Shown here in pieces: positions 11,320 through 40,440 of a stretch of 64,000 nucleotides of DNA. This stretch comes from Alviniconcha marisindica (Eukaryota > Mollusca > Gastropoda > Provannidae), in assembly GCA_018857735.1 (NCBI GenBank), contig JABMCL010001569.1, positions 190,001 through 254,000 of the forward strand, read 5' to 3'. The position numbers were made by a program, and so were the translations under genes. The first letter of the stretch is position 1, and each line of letters begins with the position of its first letter. Under the pieces are notes generated by a model. It did not search any database and had not been told where the DNA came from. It worked only from the letters and a program-made list of their open reading frames with translations.

Positions 11320-11480
11320 CCGTCACGTAAGCCCGTATAGGCAGCGTATTGTGTGAACGAAAAGGCATCCTATCATCACCACTACCATTGTATATTGCAG
11401 GTTCAGTAAGTACATGTTCAGTAACTGGACCGTCACGTAAGCACGTATAGGTAGCGTATTTTGTGGACAAAAGGTATACA
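11320..11480 (+). repeat. Direct duplication, two copies about 107 bp apart
   Basis: ACCGTCACGTAAGC, CGTATAGG and AGCGTATT occur in the same order at 11320-11372 and 11427-11480. Sequence on either side contains ACC/ATC triplet runs. Confidence 0.6.
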
Positions 11481-11672
11481 TTATCACCGCCACCATCATC
11501 ATCAGTCATTGTTATCGCCATTAACATTGCCATCAACCTCCAATAGCCATCTCCATCCGTCCTCATCCATGTCGTCTGTAACATACACCGGGTAGGAAAA
11601 CAAAATCTTGCCTTCTCAAGCCCCACTGTGTTTATCCTCCTTTGCATCATAATCAGTCGTGTATCTCAGTAT

Positions 11673-12010
<338 letters not shown>

Positions 12011-12012
12011 CA

Positions 12013-13490
12013 TGCATATAGCCTGTGATATGCTGTCTGGGAACCACGTTACCACTACTATATAGCTATATAGAATGCAGAAAAAGTTTATTGTGTCGTG
12101 AGACAAATTTCTTTTTCGACAGGAAACAATAACAACATCACATCAATGATCAATAAAAAAATTAAAAAATCTGAAAATGTACAGAAACAAATACACACGT
12201 GAATTTAGTTTTGAATTGGCAAATGATTATATCCAGCACGATAGAACTAACTACTTGTTGCCAGAGATCCGGGTTATAGTTCGTCACTATCGGCGTTGAC
12301 CGAACGAAAGAAAAAGATTTAATAATTCAAAGGGAAACTAATCGAAAACAGATACAGAATAGAGGATGTACCTCTGGTGGAGTTTATGTACCTTGTATTT
12401 ACACGCATGCCAGGTGAGAGTTTCCCTAGGCGACTCAGGTCTTTGTTGTTGTACTTGTGTTACGTATTTCGAGCGCTAATTAACTCAGTTGTGTGGAGAT
12501 ACTGACTGAATAGAAAAAGGAAAGAGAACGACATGATGCCTGGCTGGCGTTGAAATTTGCTCTCGATGCAATTATAATACTGAGAAGAAAGCAAGTAGTG
12601 TAAAAATTTATGAACAGTTGTACAGACGGACGGAGAAATATTTGAACAAAAACAAAATGGCAAAACGCACATAGGCTACGGGCAGTCGAACGGTCTGATG
12701 ATCATGCAACGATACGAAAGCAAGACATAAGGCATAAACTGAATGGACACACAGAAGATTAGGGTTGATGTTCAGACTGATATTCAGCATAATATAAGTA
12801 GCACCTCCGTGGATTATTAATTCGATGAGCTTCACCAGTCACACAGTTAACGCTGAACCGAACTGACCAAACGACCTAGCTAGCTAGCAAGCCACTAACT
12901 TTGGGACCCATCGACTGAGCCTAGTCCAGAACCATAGAGACTTTTGTTAACACTGACTTTTCTCTGAAGAGGTGCTGGCGGGGGGGAGGAGGGCGGGGGG
13001 TAGGGGGGGGGGGCAAAATCCCAAGAGGGATGATTAACAACACTGCACTGTCACCATCAAGGCTGATTCTGAATTATGAGATGGACAGATGATGTCATGC
13101 CAGTCCCTTTCGCTGTTTTAGTGGTAGTCACAGAGGAGAAAGTCACTGGACAGTGTCCACGAATATCTCTAGTGATCAGAGGCAGGTATCGTTGTGTAGA
13201 TTTTTGTGTATGTATTATACAATACAGGCAGATGGACAGACAGGTAGTGACTTTATCAAGTTACGCAGAACATAGCCAAGACAGTTTTGGGGAACCAGAC
13301 AGATCAAGTAGAACATGCTGTAGAATACGTGTTCGAAGGAAACAAAAAAGAACGGAGAGCCTTCCCATCAACACGCCCACCCACGCACCCACCCCAGATA
13401 GAGAGAACTCGAACGAGGGAGAGAGAGGGGAGGTGGGTGGGGGGAGGGGGGAGGGGGGCGGACAGAGAGAGAGAGGGAGAGAGAGAGGGG

Positions 13491-13527
<37 letters not shown>

Positions 13528-14380
13528 TCGACATCAGTTTTCATATTCACCGAGTTTTTGTCTTCACTGTTTTCAGGATGAAAAGGTTCGTATCTATACG
13601 CACTGCTAATCACTGACAGTCCTGTGTTATGATAGCTAGGTTCGTGCTGTTGAAGCAGGAGCTTTGGCTTCGTCAGTCAGCGAAAGTAAACAGGCGCAAA
13701 AGATCATGGTTCACGTTTCGGATTGCATACAGAGAGCGAGATGCAGAGAGAGAGAGAGAGAGAGTGTGTCCTGCCTCGCCAGATGTGGAATACATCAAGA
13801 TGAAGATATACCCCCATCTCATCTTCGCTAGCGGCATATCACGCTCTTGTTGGTCTTGCTAGCTGCATGCACGTGCACTGATTTTGACAGTGCTCACTGG
13901 TGCAGCAAGGCGGTGTAGGCGCCAGATCGGGCACACAGTCATACTGATGGATTCAAAGACGTTTTTATTCCAGCCCGCTCTCATCTTCTAATGCCTTTCT
14001 CTCTTCTCTCTTCGAGACCTTCCATGAAGGTGCCTTTGCTGAGTACAGATGTACAGCAGGGAACACAGTCATGTAGGCACATACCGCTGCGTCTCGCTCA
14101 CAGCGGGGAAAGAATGTGCAATGTAGCGGGTTTCACGTGCACAGCATGGGGGTAATGTTTGGGAAGCAGTGTGCTGGAACACTGCCTACGCACACAGACA
14201 CACTTTCATGGGAGTACCGGTACCAATGCGTTGTCCATCAAGGGCCATGGCCATGGCCTTAGTGCGTGTTCGGCGCACCTGTGAACCATTAGCACGGTCT
14301 CATTTACCTGCGTGAGCCAACGGCCAACTCTTCCAGTGTCAGGGACTATTTCCAAGACTGGGCTCATGAACATGTTAGGA
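12013..14380. other. Intergenic, no gene seen
   Basis: This stretch is largely unique-looking AT-rich sequence with a G-rich run at 12978-13013 and a GA-rich tract at 13400-13523. The open frames are short or composed of the GA tract. Confidence 0.7.
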
Positions 14381-14383
<3 letters not shown>

Positions 14384-14425
<42 letters not shown>

Positions 14426-14450
14426 GGACTTCTCTCTCTCTCTCTCTCTC

Positions 14451-14508
<58 letters not shown>

Positions 14509-14636
14509 GCCTATATGTATATAAATAATGCCTGTAATTTGATATCTGTTCATCAGTAGCTTAGCAAGGACTAGTTGTTAGACAGGTTTTTGAATAAACC
14601 TAAACTACAATCCTTGTGAAATAAAGTTTCGAGTCT

Positions 14637-14699
<63 letters not shown>
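14384..14699. repeat. Three (CT)n microsatellites
   Basis: CT runs at about 14384-14423, 14430-14507 and 14637-14699 are separated by short unique sequence. Confidence 0.96.
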
Positions 14700-14702
<3 letters not shown>

Positions 14703-14804
14703 TTGTTCGTGCTGTTCAGTTGTTTGCTTGTCACTTGTTTGTTGCCGCAGTGTTTGCAAATGTTTAATACTTCAGCGGCCATTTCTTAGACTCAACTCAC
14801 CCTG

Positions 14805-14860
14805 ATATAACGGTGCTGGTTGACTGTGGGCGTGAAACACCAGTTTACTTACCTACTCTT
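14805..14860 (+). mobile_element. Fragment of dispersed repeat family C
   Basis: ACCCTGATATAACGGTGCTG, GGTTGACTGTGGGCG and ACACCAGTTTACTTACC follow one another. The order matches 20877-20935 and, in part, 42820-42870. Confidence 0.65.
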
Positions 14861-16099
14861 AGACTTAACGCACAGGTGGCATTCATAAAGTTAAGTCATA
14901 TAACACTGCTGAGTTAATCAGTCTGGCCGGCACTGTCACTGTCGGGGAGGTTGACTCGAAGTTTTAGCCACACAATTTCAAGTCTGTTTAGCGTCGGATA
15001 TACAACATTGTTAGGTATAAGGAGGCGTTTGGAGTTGAAATTCAAACGACTTCAACAATATCGAAAATACCAGCGATCATTAAGTATGAGGATGTCCTTA
15101 CTGAAGAGATGAGATCGAATCTCTCGAGTTGATCGTCCTTTTTGTCGAACTAAAAAGAAAACTCCGCACTCAAGAGGAATGTCCTGGAAAACTGCCGAAG
15201 AATTCGTAGTGTTAGAGCGGTGATAGAAAAGGCCTGTAGCCAGATATACATTCAGTGGCATCGCCGGAAAACTCTTGCGGGGCGGAAAGCCGATGGCATT
15301 CACACTAAAAGATGCCAGACAGATTTGGATTTTTCAGTGAATAAAAATAACTGCAGCCGGTTGAACAACAGACCTTTAACCCCCGTCATTGGTTAACCGC
15401 TTCAGCAACACCTTTTCAGAATCATACAAGAAAGAAAGAAATACTGAGTGAGAGAGAGAAAAAGAAAGAAAAAGAAGAAGAAGAAGAAAAAACAACAACA
15501 CCAAAACAAACAAAAAAACGAAGCTAGTGCAATTTGGGTACACAATTATCACCAGCCAGTTCAGTTCGGTCCTGTGCATGCGCAGTGAACAACTCATCAG
15601 TGCAAGTAATCGGAAGTCAAGCTGTGGCTTCATTTTCCCCAAGAAAACTCGATTTAACTTTTAGCTGAGAGAGAGAGAGAGAGGGGGGAGGGGGGGGGGG
15701 AGAGAGGCGGGGTAGGGGGGGGGGGGGTGCTGTAAACTCCCCACCAAGCACAAGTTTACTCTAACGGATATTTTGGGAGCACGCCAGGAGTAGACACACC
15801 GGCGCGCATCTACACGGACACATCGGTGTTCAGTTACTGAGGTGCGTGCACGGCACGCGCACTTTACCTTTCTGCTCATGCGCACAGCTGCAGTGCCCGA
15901 GCAGCTGCATGATGTAGGCTTGGGGAAAATCTGTGCTTGTACCCCGGCCCGACTAGGCTGTAATTCCCCCCACCCCGCCCCCCACCCCCACGCCCCCCTT
16001 CCTGGTCAAAAACAAAACAAATAAACAAAAAACTTCTAGTTGTCGGTTAAGATGTTCCGATTATTTTATATAGAGTCTTTCTTTTCTCATTTAAAAGTC
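14861..16099. other. Intergenic, no gene seen
   Basis: Unique-looking sequence with an AAG-rich run at 15430-15490, GA/G-rich tracts at 15666-15727 and C-rich runs near 15965-16000. No recognisable open frame. Confidence 0.7.
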
Positions 16100-16457
<358 letters not shown>

Positions 16458-16516
16458 CTACCCACCTCCACCCCGATCGGACACAAGTTGGGGGGCATTG
16501 AATTTGCGCTCTTTCA

Positions 16517-16735
16517 AAGTTTTGTCGTCGTTTTGTCGCTCTTTGATACAAGCAAAATAATTATGTATTTCTTTATTATTATATGTGCACTGTCGACTTT
16601 AGCTTGTGGTCGCACACGTTACTGACTTTAGCTTTAGGTTTTGTCGTCGTTTTCTCGCACTTTGATACAAACAAAATGATGATGTATTTCTTTATATATA
16701 CGGGTGCTGTCAACTTTAACTTGTTTTCGTTTGTA
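16517..16735 (+). repeat. Tandem duplication of about 120 bp upstream of the light chain start exon
   Basis: GTTTTGTCGTCGTTTTGTCG, CTTTGATACAAGCAAAAT, ATGTATTTCTTTA, GTGC(A/T)CTGTC and ACTTTAGCTTG occur in the same order in both halves (16517-16620 and 16637-16735) at high identity. It lies 140 bp before the exon acceptor and could sit in a 5' intron. Confidence 0.8.
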
Positions 16736-16868
16736 TGTTTGTCTTTACTTTTGTTCGTACTTTTCATCTTGGTTTTTTGTTTTGTTTTTTGTTTTTAATT
16801 TAAATATTTTTATCTGACTTTTGTACCTTGGAATACTAACAGGACTTTTATTGTGTGCTTTTTTGCAG

Positions 16869-30137
<13,269 letters not shown>

Positions 30138-31096
30138 TCCACCCGTCCCTTTAGCCTCTCCTGGCCCCACCCCTCTCCTTCTCGAGCCTCGCGGCGGGCC
30201 CCCGGGCTCGCGCTGCACGAGGTCCGCACGCGCCATCGTCGTCACGTGACCACCACGCCGGGACTGACAAGATGGCGGCCGCGCTGGGCGTCATGGACGA
30301 AGGCCCCCAGCGCGGCGACGCAGGGCAGACATGAGACAGTTCTTCTTTCACGACACAGGACTGGACAGGCTTGTGGGTTTGAAAACGACAGGGGTGATCT
30401 GTTATATTATTTATTTATTTATTTATTTGATTTTATTTTATTTTATTTGACGTTTTATATGATTTACTATGCAAGGCTATAGTGCAATGGAATCGATATA
30501 CGGTGAATGGGATGTAAGCCCTAACCACCTTTTTTTTCTTTTTTTCTTTTTTTACAATTTTAATGTCCTGGCAATATCCCGGGCCAAAGAGTGTTTAGCA
30601 TTCCATGTACCATCTTTTGCCAACAACATAAAGAGTTCTTCACTGCTGCTCCGCACACACACACACACACGAAGACGCCGCAATCGACCAACCGGTCGCT
30701 GGGTCAGTCGCCTGTTATATATCAATAGGACACGGACTGAAAAACCCAACCTTGGAACTGTGGACCAGATTCTGCGCTTGCCGATTTCCAGCACCAGTCA
30801 AACCATCTCCGGCGACTACTTGTGTACAACAACAAAGTACACGTAAAAGACGCAGTGACTTCCGTTGCCCTTTGGGTAGATCTGTGGACCCCAGCGCTTG
30901 GGTAACACGAACAGCTGAGACCAAATTCGGTAGCGGTTGTAACATCGGTTATATTTTAGCGCTGCTTCAGTTAGTTCGACCGCTGGAAACCGGCGTGTTC
31001 CAGTCTGATGAGACGCTTCAACAACAATCGGAAGCAGATACGGGGGGTGGGGGGGGGGGGGGGGGAACTGAACAAAAACAGGAGAGAGAAAATAAA
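30138..31096 (+). other. Probable light chain 3' UTR
   Basis: GC-rich start, then T-rich, A/T-rich and C-rich tracts. The first AATAAA after the stop is at 31091-31096. The exact end of the transcript is not determined. Confidence 0.45.
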
Positions 31097-31312
31097 GTGA
31101 TCTATCTATCCGTGTCAAAGTTTTTTTTTTTGCGGGTAAATAATCTTCCTCACCCCCACGCCCCCACCCCCACCCCACCCCCACCCCCTCACCCCCCTTC
31201 TTTTGCGATGCACAACTTTTCACCTGCGCACCGGCACAAAGTGGCACCCAGAGTACACGTAGGTCTACACGAGCCAGGAGATGGATGGATCGTCGTCATG
31301 ACAACCAGCTGA

Positions 31313-31320
31313 TGACGTCA
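31313..31320. promoter_or_regulatory. Perfect CRE-type palindrome TGACGTCA
   Basis: It lies 160 bp upstream of the ATG of the candidate small gene in a GC-rich setting, where a cAMP-response-type element would be plausible. Function is inferred from the motif only. Confidence 0.3.
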
Positions 31321-31480
31321 CGGCTGCAGGTAACTGCCTGTCGGCAGGCAGGCAGGCAGCGAGGGGCGGCACTTTTGGGGTTCAGGTAGAAGGGAGTTAT
31401 TTTGGGGGGTTGTACACAGTAGTAGCCTACACATCGCAGGCAGTCTCTCTCTTCTTTGCTGTGCCTCATCCAAGGTAGAA

Positions 31481-35638
<4,158 letters not shown>

Positions 35639-36575
35639 TTGTATGGGACATGGAACTGAATTGTCCGGTTTGCCTTGTTTTTGTTTTGGCTTCTGCCGAT
35701 AGTAATAGGTGGTAGACTTCTGATAATGTCGCCGGGCTTCTCAGAAAAGGTCCTACTCACTTGAAGTCAGTGTGGCGTCTTTATCATACATCTTATATGA
35801 ACATTTCAAGTGTTGAGCGCCTCATCTCGAGATGAGCCCTAAACGCTTCACAATGGCAACTATAGCAAACTTTAATCTGGTATCTGCTAGTACTAATCTA
35901 GATAAATCAGATGGAATGGTTAACAACACATTTCCTAGCCTTATATTATATACATTTATATGATTTTTGTTCAACAAGTGCAATGTCGAAGGGACTAACT
36001 CTTCAAAATGTGGTGTTTGATGCTTGTGCTGTGTATGTACGTTTTGTTTTATATTTGTGCCAGGATTGATTTTGTAGATTTGACATGAGGAAATGAGGAA
36101 GGGTTTACATACGAAAAGAGTTTGGGAATGTACATTTTGTTGATGACAGAGTCTGACTGTCCCAAGATGACCATATGTGGTTTGACAGGACATTAAAATC
36201 CTTTTACTAACAAGATTTCCCAAATACTATCATCATATCATACAAAACTACAAAAAATGGCAGTTGCGGTTTGCTCATTCATATTATACAGCAGTGTGGT
36301 TTTCTTTTTAAATGACCATGAATGTGCCACAGCATGACCTAATAAAACACAGAAACTTTCGTTTTTGTATTACAATTTGTTCTGAAATAAACAGCTTTGA
36401 AAGACCACTTCCTGTACTTCCCGTATGTTCATTTGAAAGATGGAGCCGGCCATGGACCTATATATAGGTCAACGGGAAGAAATGGAGAGAGCACAAAATT
36501 AATTATTTTAAGAAATTAATGGTTTAAAAAATAAAATTATAAAAATAAAAAAAGGTTCAAAAGTTTGTTCGCTCT

Positions 36576-36790
36576 TTAGTTAGCGGAGAGATCTTTAAAT
36601 TCCTCGATCGAACTGGCGGAGACAGTGGATTCATACATGTTGTTCCAGTCTCTCACAGTCCTTAGAAAGAAGCTGTTTTTGTATATGTCTGTTTTGCCAA
36701 TTTCAGCTTTAAAGCAGTGCGACAATGGAAAAAAAGCTGTTTTTGTATATGTCTGTTTTGCCAATTTCAACTGTAAAGCAGTGCGACAAT
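36576..36790 (-). pseudogene. Non-LTR retrotransposon (LINE) reverse-transcriptase C-terminal remnant
   Basis: On the minus strand the translation contains KTDIYKNSFFLRTVRDWNNM and SASSIEEFKDL before a stop. An SFFxRTxRDWN motif near the end of ORF2 is typical of jockey/CR1-type elements. A tandem duplication of about 65 bp (AGCTGTTTTTGTATATGTCT at 36671 and 36736) disrupts the frame. No upstream catalytic domain remains. Confidence 0.7.
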
Positions 36791-36994
36791 GTACTGGTTC
36801 TTATAGTCTTTGGTGATCCTTGATCTAATAGGCCTCTTGTTCTTCTCTTTTTTCTGGCATGGTGAATTTTGATGAGGAAGGCAGAACTTTGATGATGAGC
36901 ACTGGTGCAGTACTAACACCACCGACAGCTTGTTATGATTACAAACATCGAGGCAGCAGAAAGATTAATCAGGGACGAACCATATTCTTCTTTC

Positions 36995-37500
36995 ATTGTG
37001 CTTTACATCCACATAAACCACAAGGCTTACTAGGGACGGGCGAAAGTGGGGGAAGAGAGAGATAGAGGGAGATTATATACCTATTGCTTCACTGTCACCA
37101 CCAGAATGATTCCTGCATTAAGAAAGGCAGTGATGAGACTAAGAACCATAATCGAATGGGACAATGTCACCAATGTCTACAATCCACACTGAACCTTTTT
37201 GAAGCGGCATCGAGCCGAGGCATAACGCTGGTACACAGAATTTGCGCGGCCGAGACGGCAGCAGTTTCACGTGGCACCAGCCATGGAACAACAAAAGAGC
37301 GCTATCAATACACCGCTTCCGTGGATATTACAAATATGTGCTATAAAAATGAATTTTAAAAAAGAAAGAAAAAGGATAGTCATTCATTCAGAATCATAAT
37401 TATGCGACATGTACGCAGTGAGTGCACGAGAGCAGAGAGTATTTCTATATAAAAGCGATGAATAATAATAGCGCCTTACCGCCAAGCCACACCGGCTCTA
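36995..37500 (-). mobile_element. Diverged SINE family A, minus strand, broken
   Basis: Tail and body (TGTGCTTTACATCCACATAA, GGCTTACTAGGGACGGG, TTCACTGTCACCACCAGAAT) lie at 36995-37160. A head (GCCTTACCGCCAAGCC, then ACCGGCTC) lies at 37475-37497. The middle is diverged or interrupted. Confidence 0.65.
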
Positions 37501-37579
37501 TGGGGCCGAACCAATGTTACCACTCAAGACTCAGGAAAGTCGCAGCATTGGAATGGCAGCAAATAATGATGTCCATATA

Positions 37580-37745
37580 GCGGGGACAGCTCAGAGGTTA
37601 GAGCGCCGGACTCATGATCGAAAGGTCGCGAGTTCGAGTCCCAACAAGTACATAAATATGACTGAGCTAAAAACAGAACTCCCTTAGAACAGATTACACC
37701 GTCCCTAATAGGCCATCTCGCCTCCGTGGACGTAAAGCAACATGA
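37580..37745 (+). mobile_element. SINE with a Met-tRNA-like head and the shared tail
   Basis: GGGGACAGCTCAGAGGTTAG is an A-box region, CTCATGATC would be the anticodon loop (CAT), and GAGTTCGAGTCCC is a B-box. The tail is CCGTCCCTAATAGGCC, then CCGTGGACGTAAAGCAACAT, the same tail that ends families A and B. (GAAA)n closes it. Confidence 0.8.
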
Positions 37746-37780
37746 AAGAAAGAAAGAACAGATTACAGAATAGCGCTACA

Positions 37781-37841
37781 GTTGCCATTGTGAAGTGCTC
37801 AGGGTTCATCTCAGTCGAGATGAGGCGCTCAACAAGTGTTC

Positions 37842-37862
<21 letters not shown>
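37781..37862. repeat. Inverted partner of 35788-35858, then (TA)n
   Basis: GTTGCCATTGTGAAGTGCTC and GAGATGAGGCGCTCAAC match the reverse complement of 35795-35858. The segment includes a dyad (CATCTC, GAGATG). A TATATA run follows. Confidence 0.8.
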
Positions 37863-37871
<9 letters not shown>

Positions 37872-37874
<3 letters not shown>

Positions 37875-38044
37875 GTGGTGAAGTGTTGCTTAATGTCCTC
37901 AGATGTCAGTTGACATATTAGGGACAAGTTGTGACCAATGCCGAAGCACGGTTCAATAATTCTTTATGTCCACGGAAACCAGAAGGCTCGTTAGGACGGA
38001 CAGCCCAGGACGTCCACCTCGACTCTCACACAGCTCCTGAACTA
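37872..38044 (-). mobile_element. SINE family B, minus strand
   Basis: It is the reverse complement of the element at 28527-28705 from end to end. Its 5' end abuts (GA)n and the start of the G-rich minisatellite. Confidence 0.82.
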
Positions 38045-38067
38045 CGAGAGAGAGAGAGAGAGAGAGA

Positions 38068-40060
38068 GGATGGGGTGGCAGGCAGGGGGTAGGGTAGCAG
38101 GGAGAGGAAGGCGGGGGGAATAGGGTAGCAGGGGAGGAAGGTGGGGGTAGGGTAGCAGGGGAGGAAGGTAGGGTAGCAGGGGCAGGAAGGTGGGGGTGGG
38201 GTAGCAGGGGGAGGAAGGCGGGGGATAGGGTAGCAGGGAGAGGAAGGCAGGGGGGATAGGGTAGCAGGGGCAGGAAGGTGGGGATAGGGTAGCAGGGAGA
38301 AGAAGGTGGGGGTAGGGTAGCAGGGAGAGGAAGGCGGGGGATAGGGTAGCAGGGGAGGAAGGTAGGGTAGCAGGGGCAGGAAGGTGGGGGTGGGGTAGCA
38401 GGGGGAGGAAGGCGGGGATAGGGTAGCAGGGAGAGGAAGGCAGGGGGGATAGGGTAGCAGGGGGAGGAAGGTGGGGGTAGGGTAGCAGGGAGAGGAAGGT
38501 GGGGGTAGGGTAGCAGGGGGAGGAAGGTGGGGGTAGGGTAGCAGGGGGGAGGAAGGTGGGGGTAGGGTAGCAGGGGGAGGAAGGTGGGGGGATAGGGTAG
38601 CAGGGAGAGGAAGGTGGGGGGAATAGGGTAGCAGGGAGAGGAAGGCAGGGGGGATAGGGTAGCAGGGAGAGGAAGGCGGGGGATAGGGTAGCAGGGGGAG
38701 GAAGGTGGGGGTAGGGTAGCAGGGAGAGGAAGGTGGGGGTAGGGTAGCAGGGAGAGGAAGGCGGGGGATAGGGTAGCAGGGGGAGGAAGGTGGGGGATAG
38801 GGTAGCAGGGGGAGGAAGGTGGGGGTAGGGTAGCAGGGGGAGGAAGGTGGGGGTAGGGTAGCAGGGAGAGGAAGGCGGGGGGGATAGGGTAGCAGGGGGA
38901 GGAAGGCGGGGGATAGGGTAGCAGGGGGAGGAAGGTGGGGGTAGGGTAGCAGGGGGAGGAAGGTGGGGGATAGGGTAGCAGGGGGAGGAAGGTGGGGGTA
39001 GGGTAGCAGGGGGAGGAAGGCGGGGGATAGGGTAGCAGGGGAGGAAGGTGGGGGTAGGGTAGCAGGGAGAGGAAGGCAGGGGGGATAGGGTAGCAGGGGG
39101 AGGAAGGTGGGGGTAGGGTAGCAGGGAGAGGAAGGTGGGGGTAGGGTAGCAGGGAGAGGAAGGCGGGGGATAGGGTAGCAGGGGGAGGAAGGTGGGGGAT
39201 AGGGTAGCAGGGGGAGGAAGGTGGGGGTAGGGTAGCAGGGAGAGGAAGGCGGGGGGGATAGGGTAGCAGGGGGAGGAAGGCGGGGGATAGGGTAGCAGGG
39301 GGAGGAAGGTGGGGGTAGGGTAGCAGGGGGAGGAAGGCGGGGGATAGGGTAGCAGGGGGAGGAAGGTGGGGGTAGGGTAGCAGGGAGAGGAAGGCAGGGG
39401 GGATAGGGTAGCAGGGGGAGGAAGGTGGGGGTAGGGTAGCAGGGAGAGGAAGGTGGGGGTAGGGTAGCAGGGAGAGGAAGGCGGGGGATAGGGTAGCAGG
39501 GGGAGGAAGGTGGGGGATAGGGTAGCAGGGGGAGGAAGGTGGGGGTAGGGTAGCAGGGAGAGGAAGGCGGGGGGGATAGGGTAGCAGGGGGAGGAAGGCG
39601 GGGGATAGGGTAGCAGGGGGAGGAAGGTGGGGGTAGGGTAGCAGGGGGAGGAAGGTGGGGGATAGGGTAGCAGGGGGAGGAAGGTGGGGGTAGGGTAGCA
39701 GGGGGAGGAAGGCGGGGGATAGGGTAGCAGGGGGAGGAAGGTGGGGGTAGGGTAGCAGGGGGAGGAAGGTGGGGGTAGGGTAGCAGGGAGAGGAAGGCGG
39801 GGGGGATAGGGTAGCAGGGAGAGGAAGGTGGGGGATAGGGTAGCAGGGGGAGGAAGGTGGGGGTAGGGTAGCAGGGGGAGGAAGGTGGGGGTAGGGTAGC
39901 AGGGAGAGGAACGTGGGGGATAGGGTAGCAGGGAGAGGAAGGTGGGGGGATAGGGTAGCAGGGGGAGGAAGGTGGGGGGGATAGGGTAGCAGGGAGAGGA
40001 ACGTGGGGGATAGGGTAGCAGGGAGAGGAAGGTGGGGGGATAGGGTAGCAGGGGGAGGCA
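38068..40060 (+). repeat. G-rich minisatellite, about 28-31 bp unit, roughly 68 copies
   Basis: The unit is AGGAAGGTGGGGGTAGGGTA followed by GCAGGG(A/G)G, with length variants. Each unit has several runs of three or more G at short spacing, so the plus strand fits the G-quadruplex pattern. The unit length is often not a multiple of three, and all three minus frames stay open for about 700 residues (proline-rich), which is a repeat artefact. Confidence 0.97.
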
Positions 40061-40075
40061 AGTGCGTAAGACTTT

Positions 40076-40440
40076 GAACAAAAAGTTTGTATTTTAGTAG
40101 GACTGTCTGATGACTTTGAGCGAGCGCAGGTTAGGTCTGGCAACTAATTTCCTGCACTTTTTTCTGTGCGTGTTTTTATATATATGGCTACAAGTGTGGT
40201 CTTTGTACTTGAAGAGGATTAAAAGCAAACCCCTTTTTCTCTTCTTTTGAAATGCAAGGTTGGACACCCATTAGATTTGAACTAGAGATATGCGTTGGGT
40301 GCTATTTTTGTTAGCACAAGCTTTAGGACTCTGCTTCGCCGAGGAAACAGTTGTCCGTGAAGAGTGCTCAGGTGTGGGTCTTGCTCCCTCGGGACGCTGA
40401 CCTCTAGACTTTGAAGAACAGGTGTTGTCTGTCTTCCGGG
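40076..40440 (+). mobile_element. Right arm of the long inverted repeat, embedded in the minisatellite
   Basis: It matches the reverse complement of 35040-35410. Minisatellite DNA abuts it on both sides (38068-40060 and 40436-41320). Confidence 0.88.

Noticed and set aside
35822..36223. 133-residue minus-strand open frame
   Set aside because: AT-rich, no recognised domain, and it starts inside an inverted repeat.
37580..37650. Functional tRNA-Met gene
   Set aside because: The acceptor arm does not pair well and the sequence continues into a SINE tail also found in other families.
37953..40143. Three overlapping minus-strand open frames of about 700 proline-rich residues
   Set aside because: All three frames are open because the G-rich minisatellite lacks stop triplets on that strand. 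There is no start context, splice site or non-repetitive domain.
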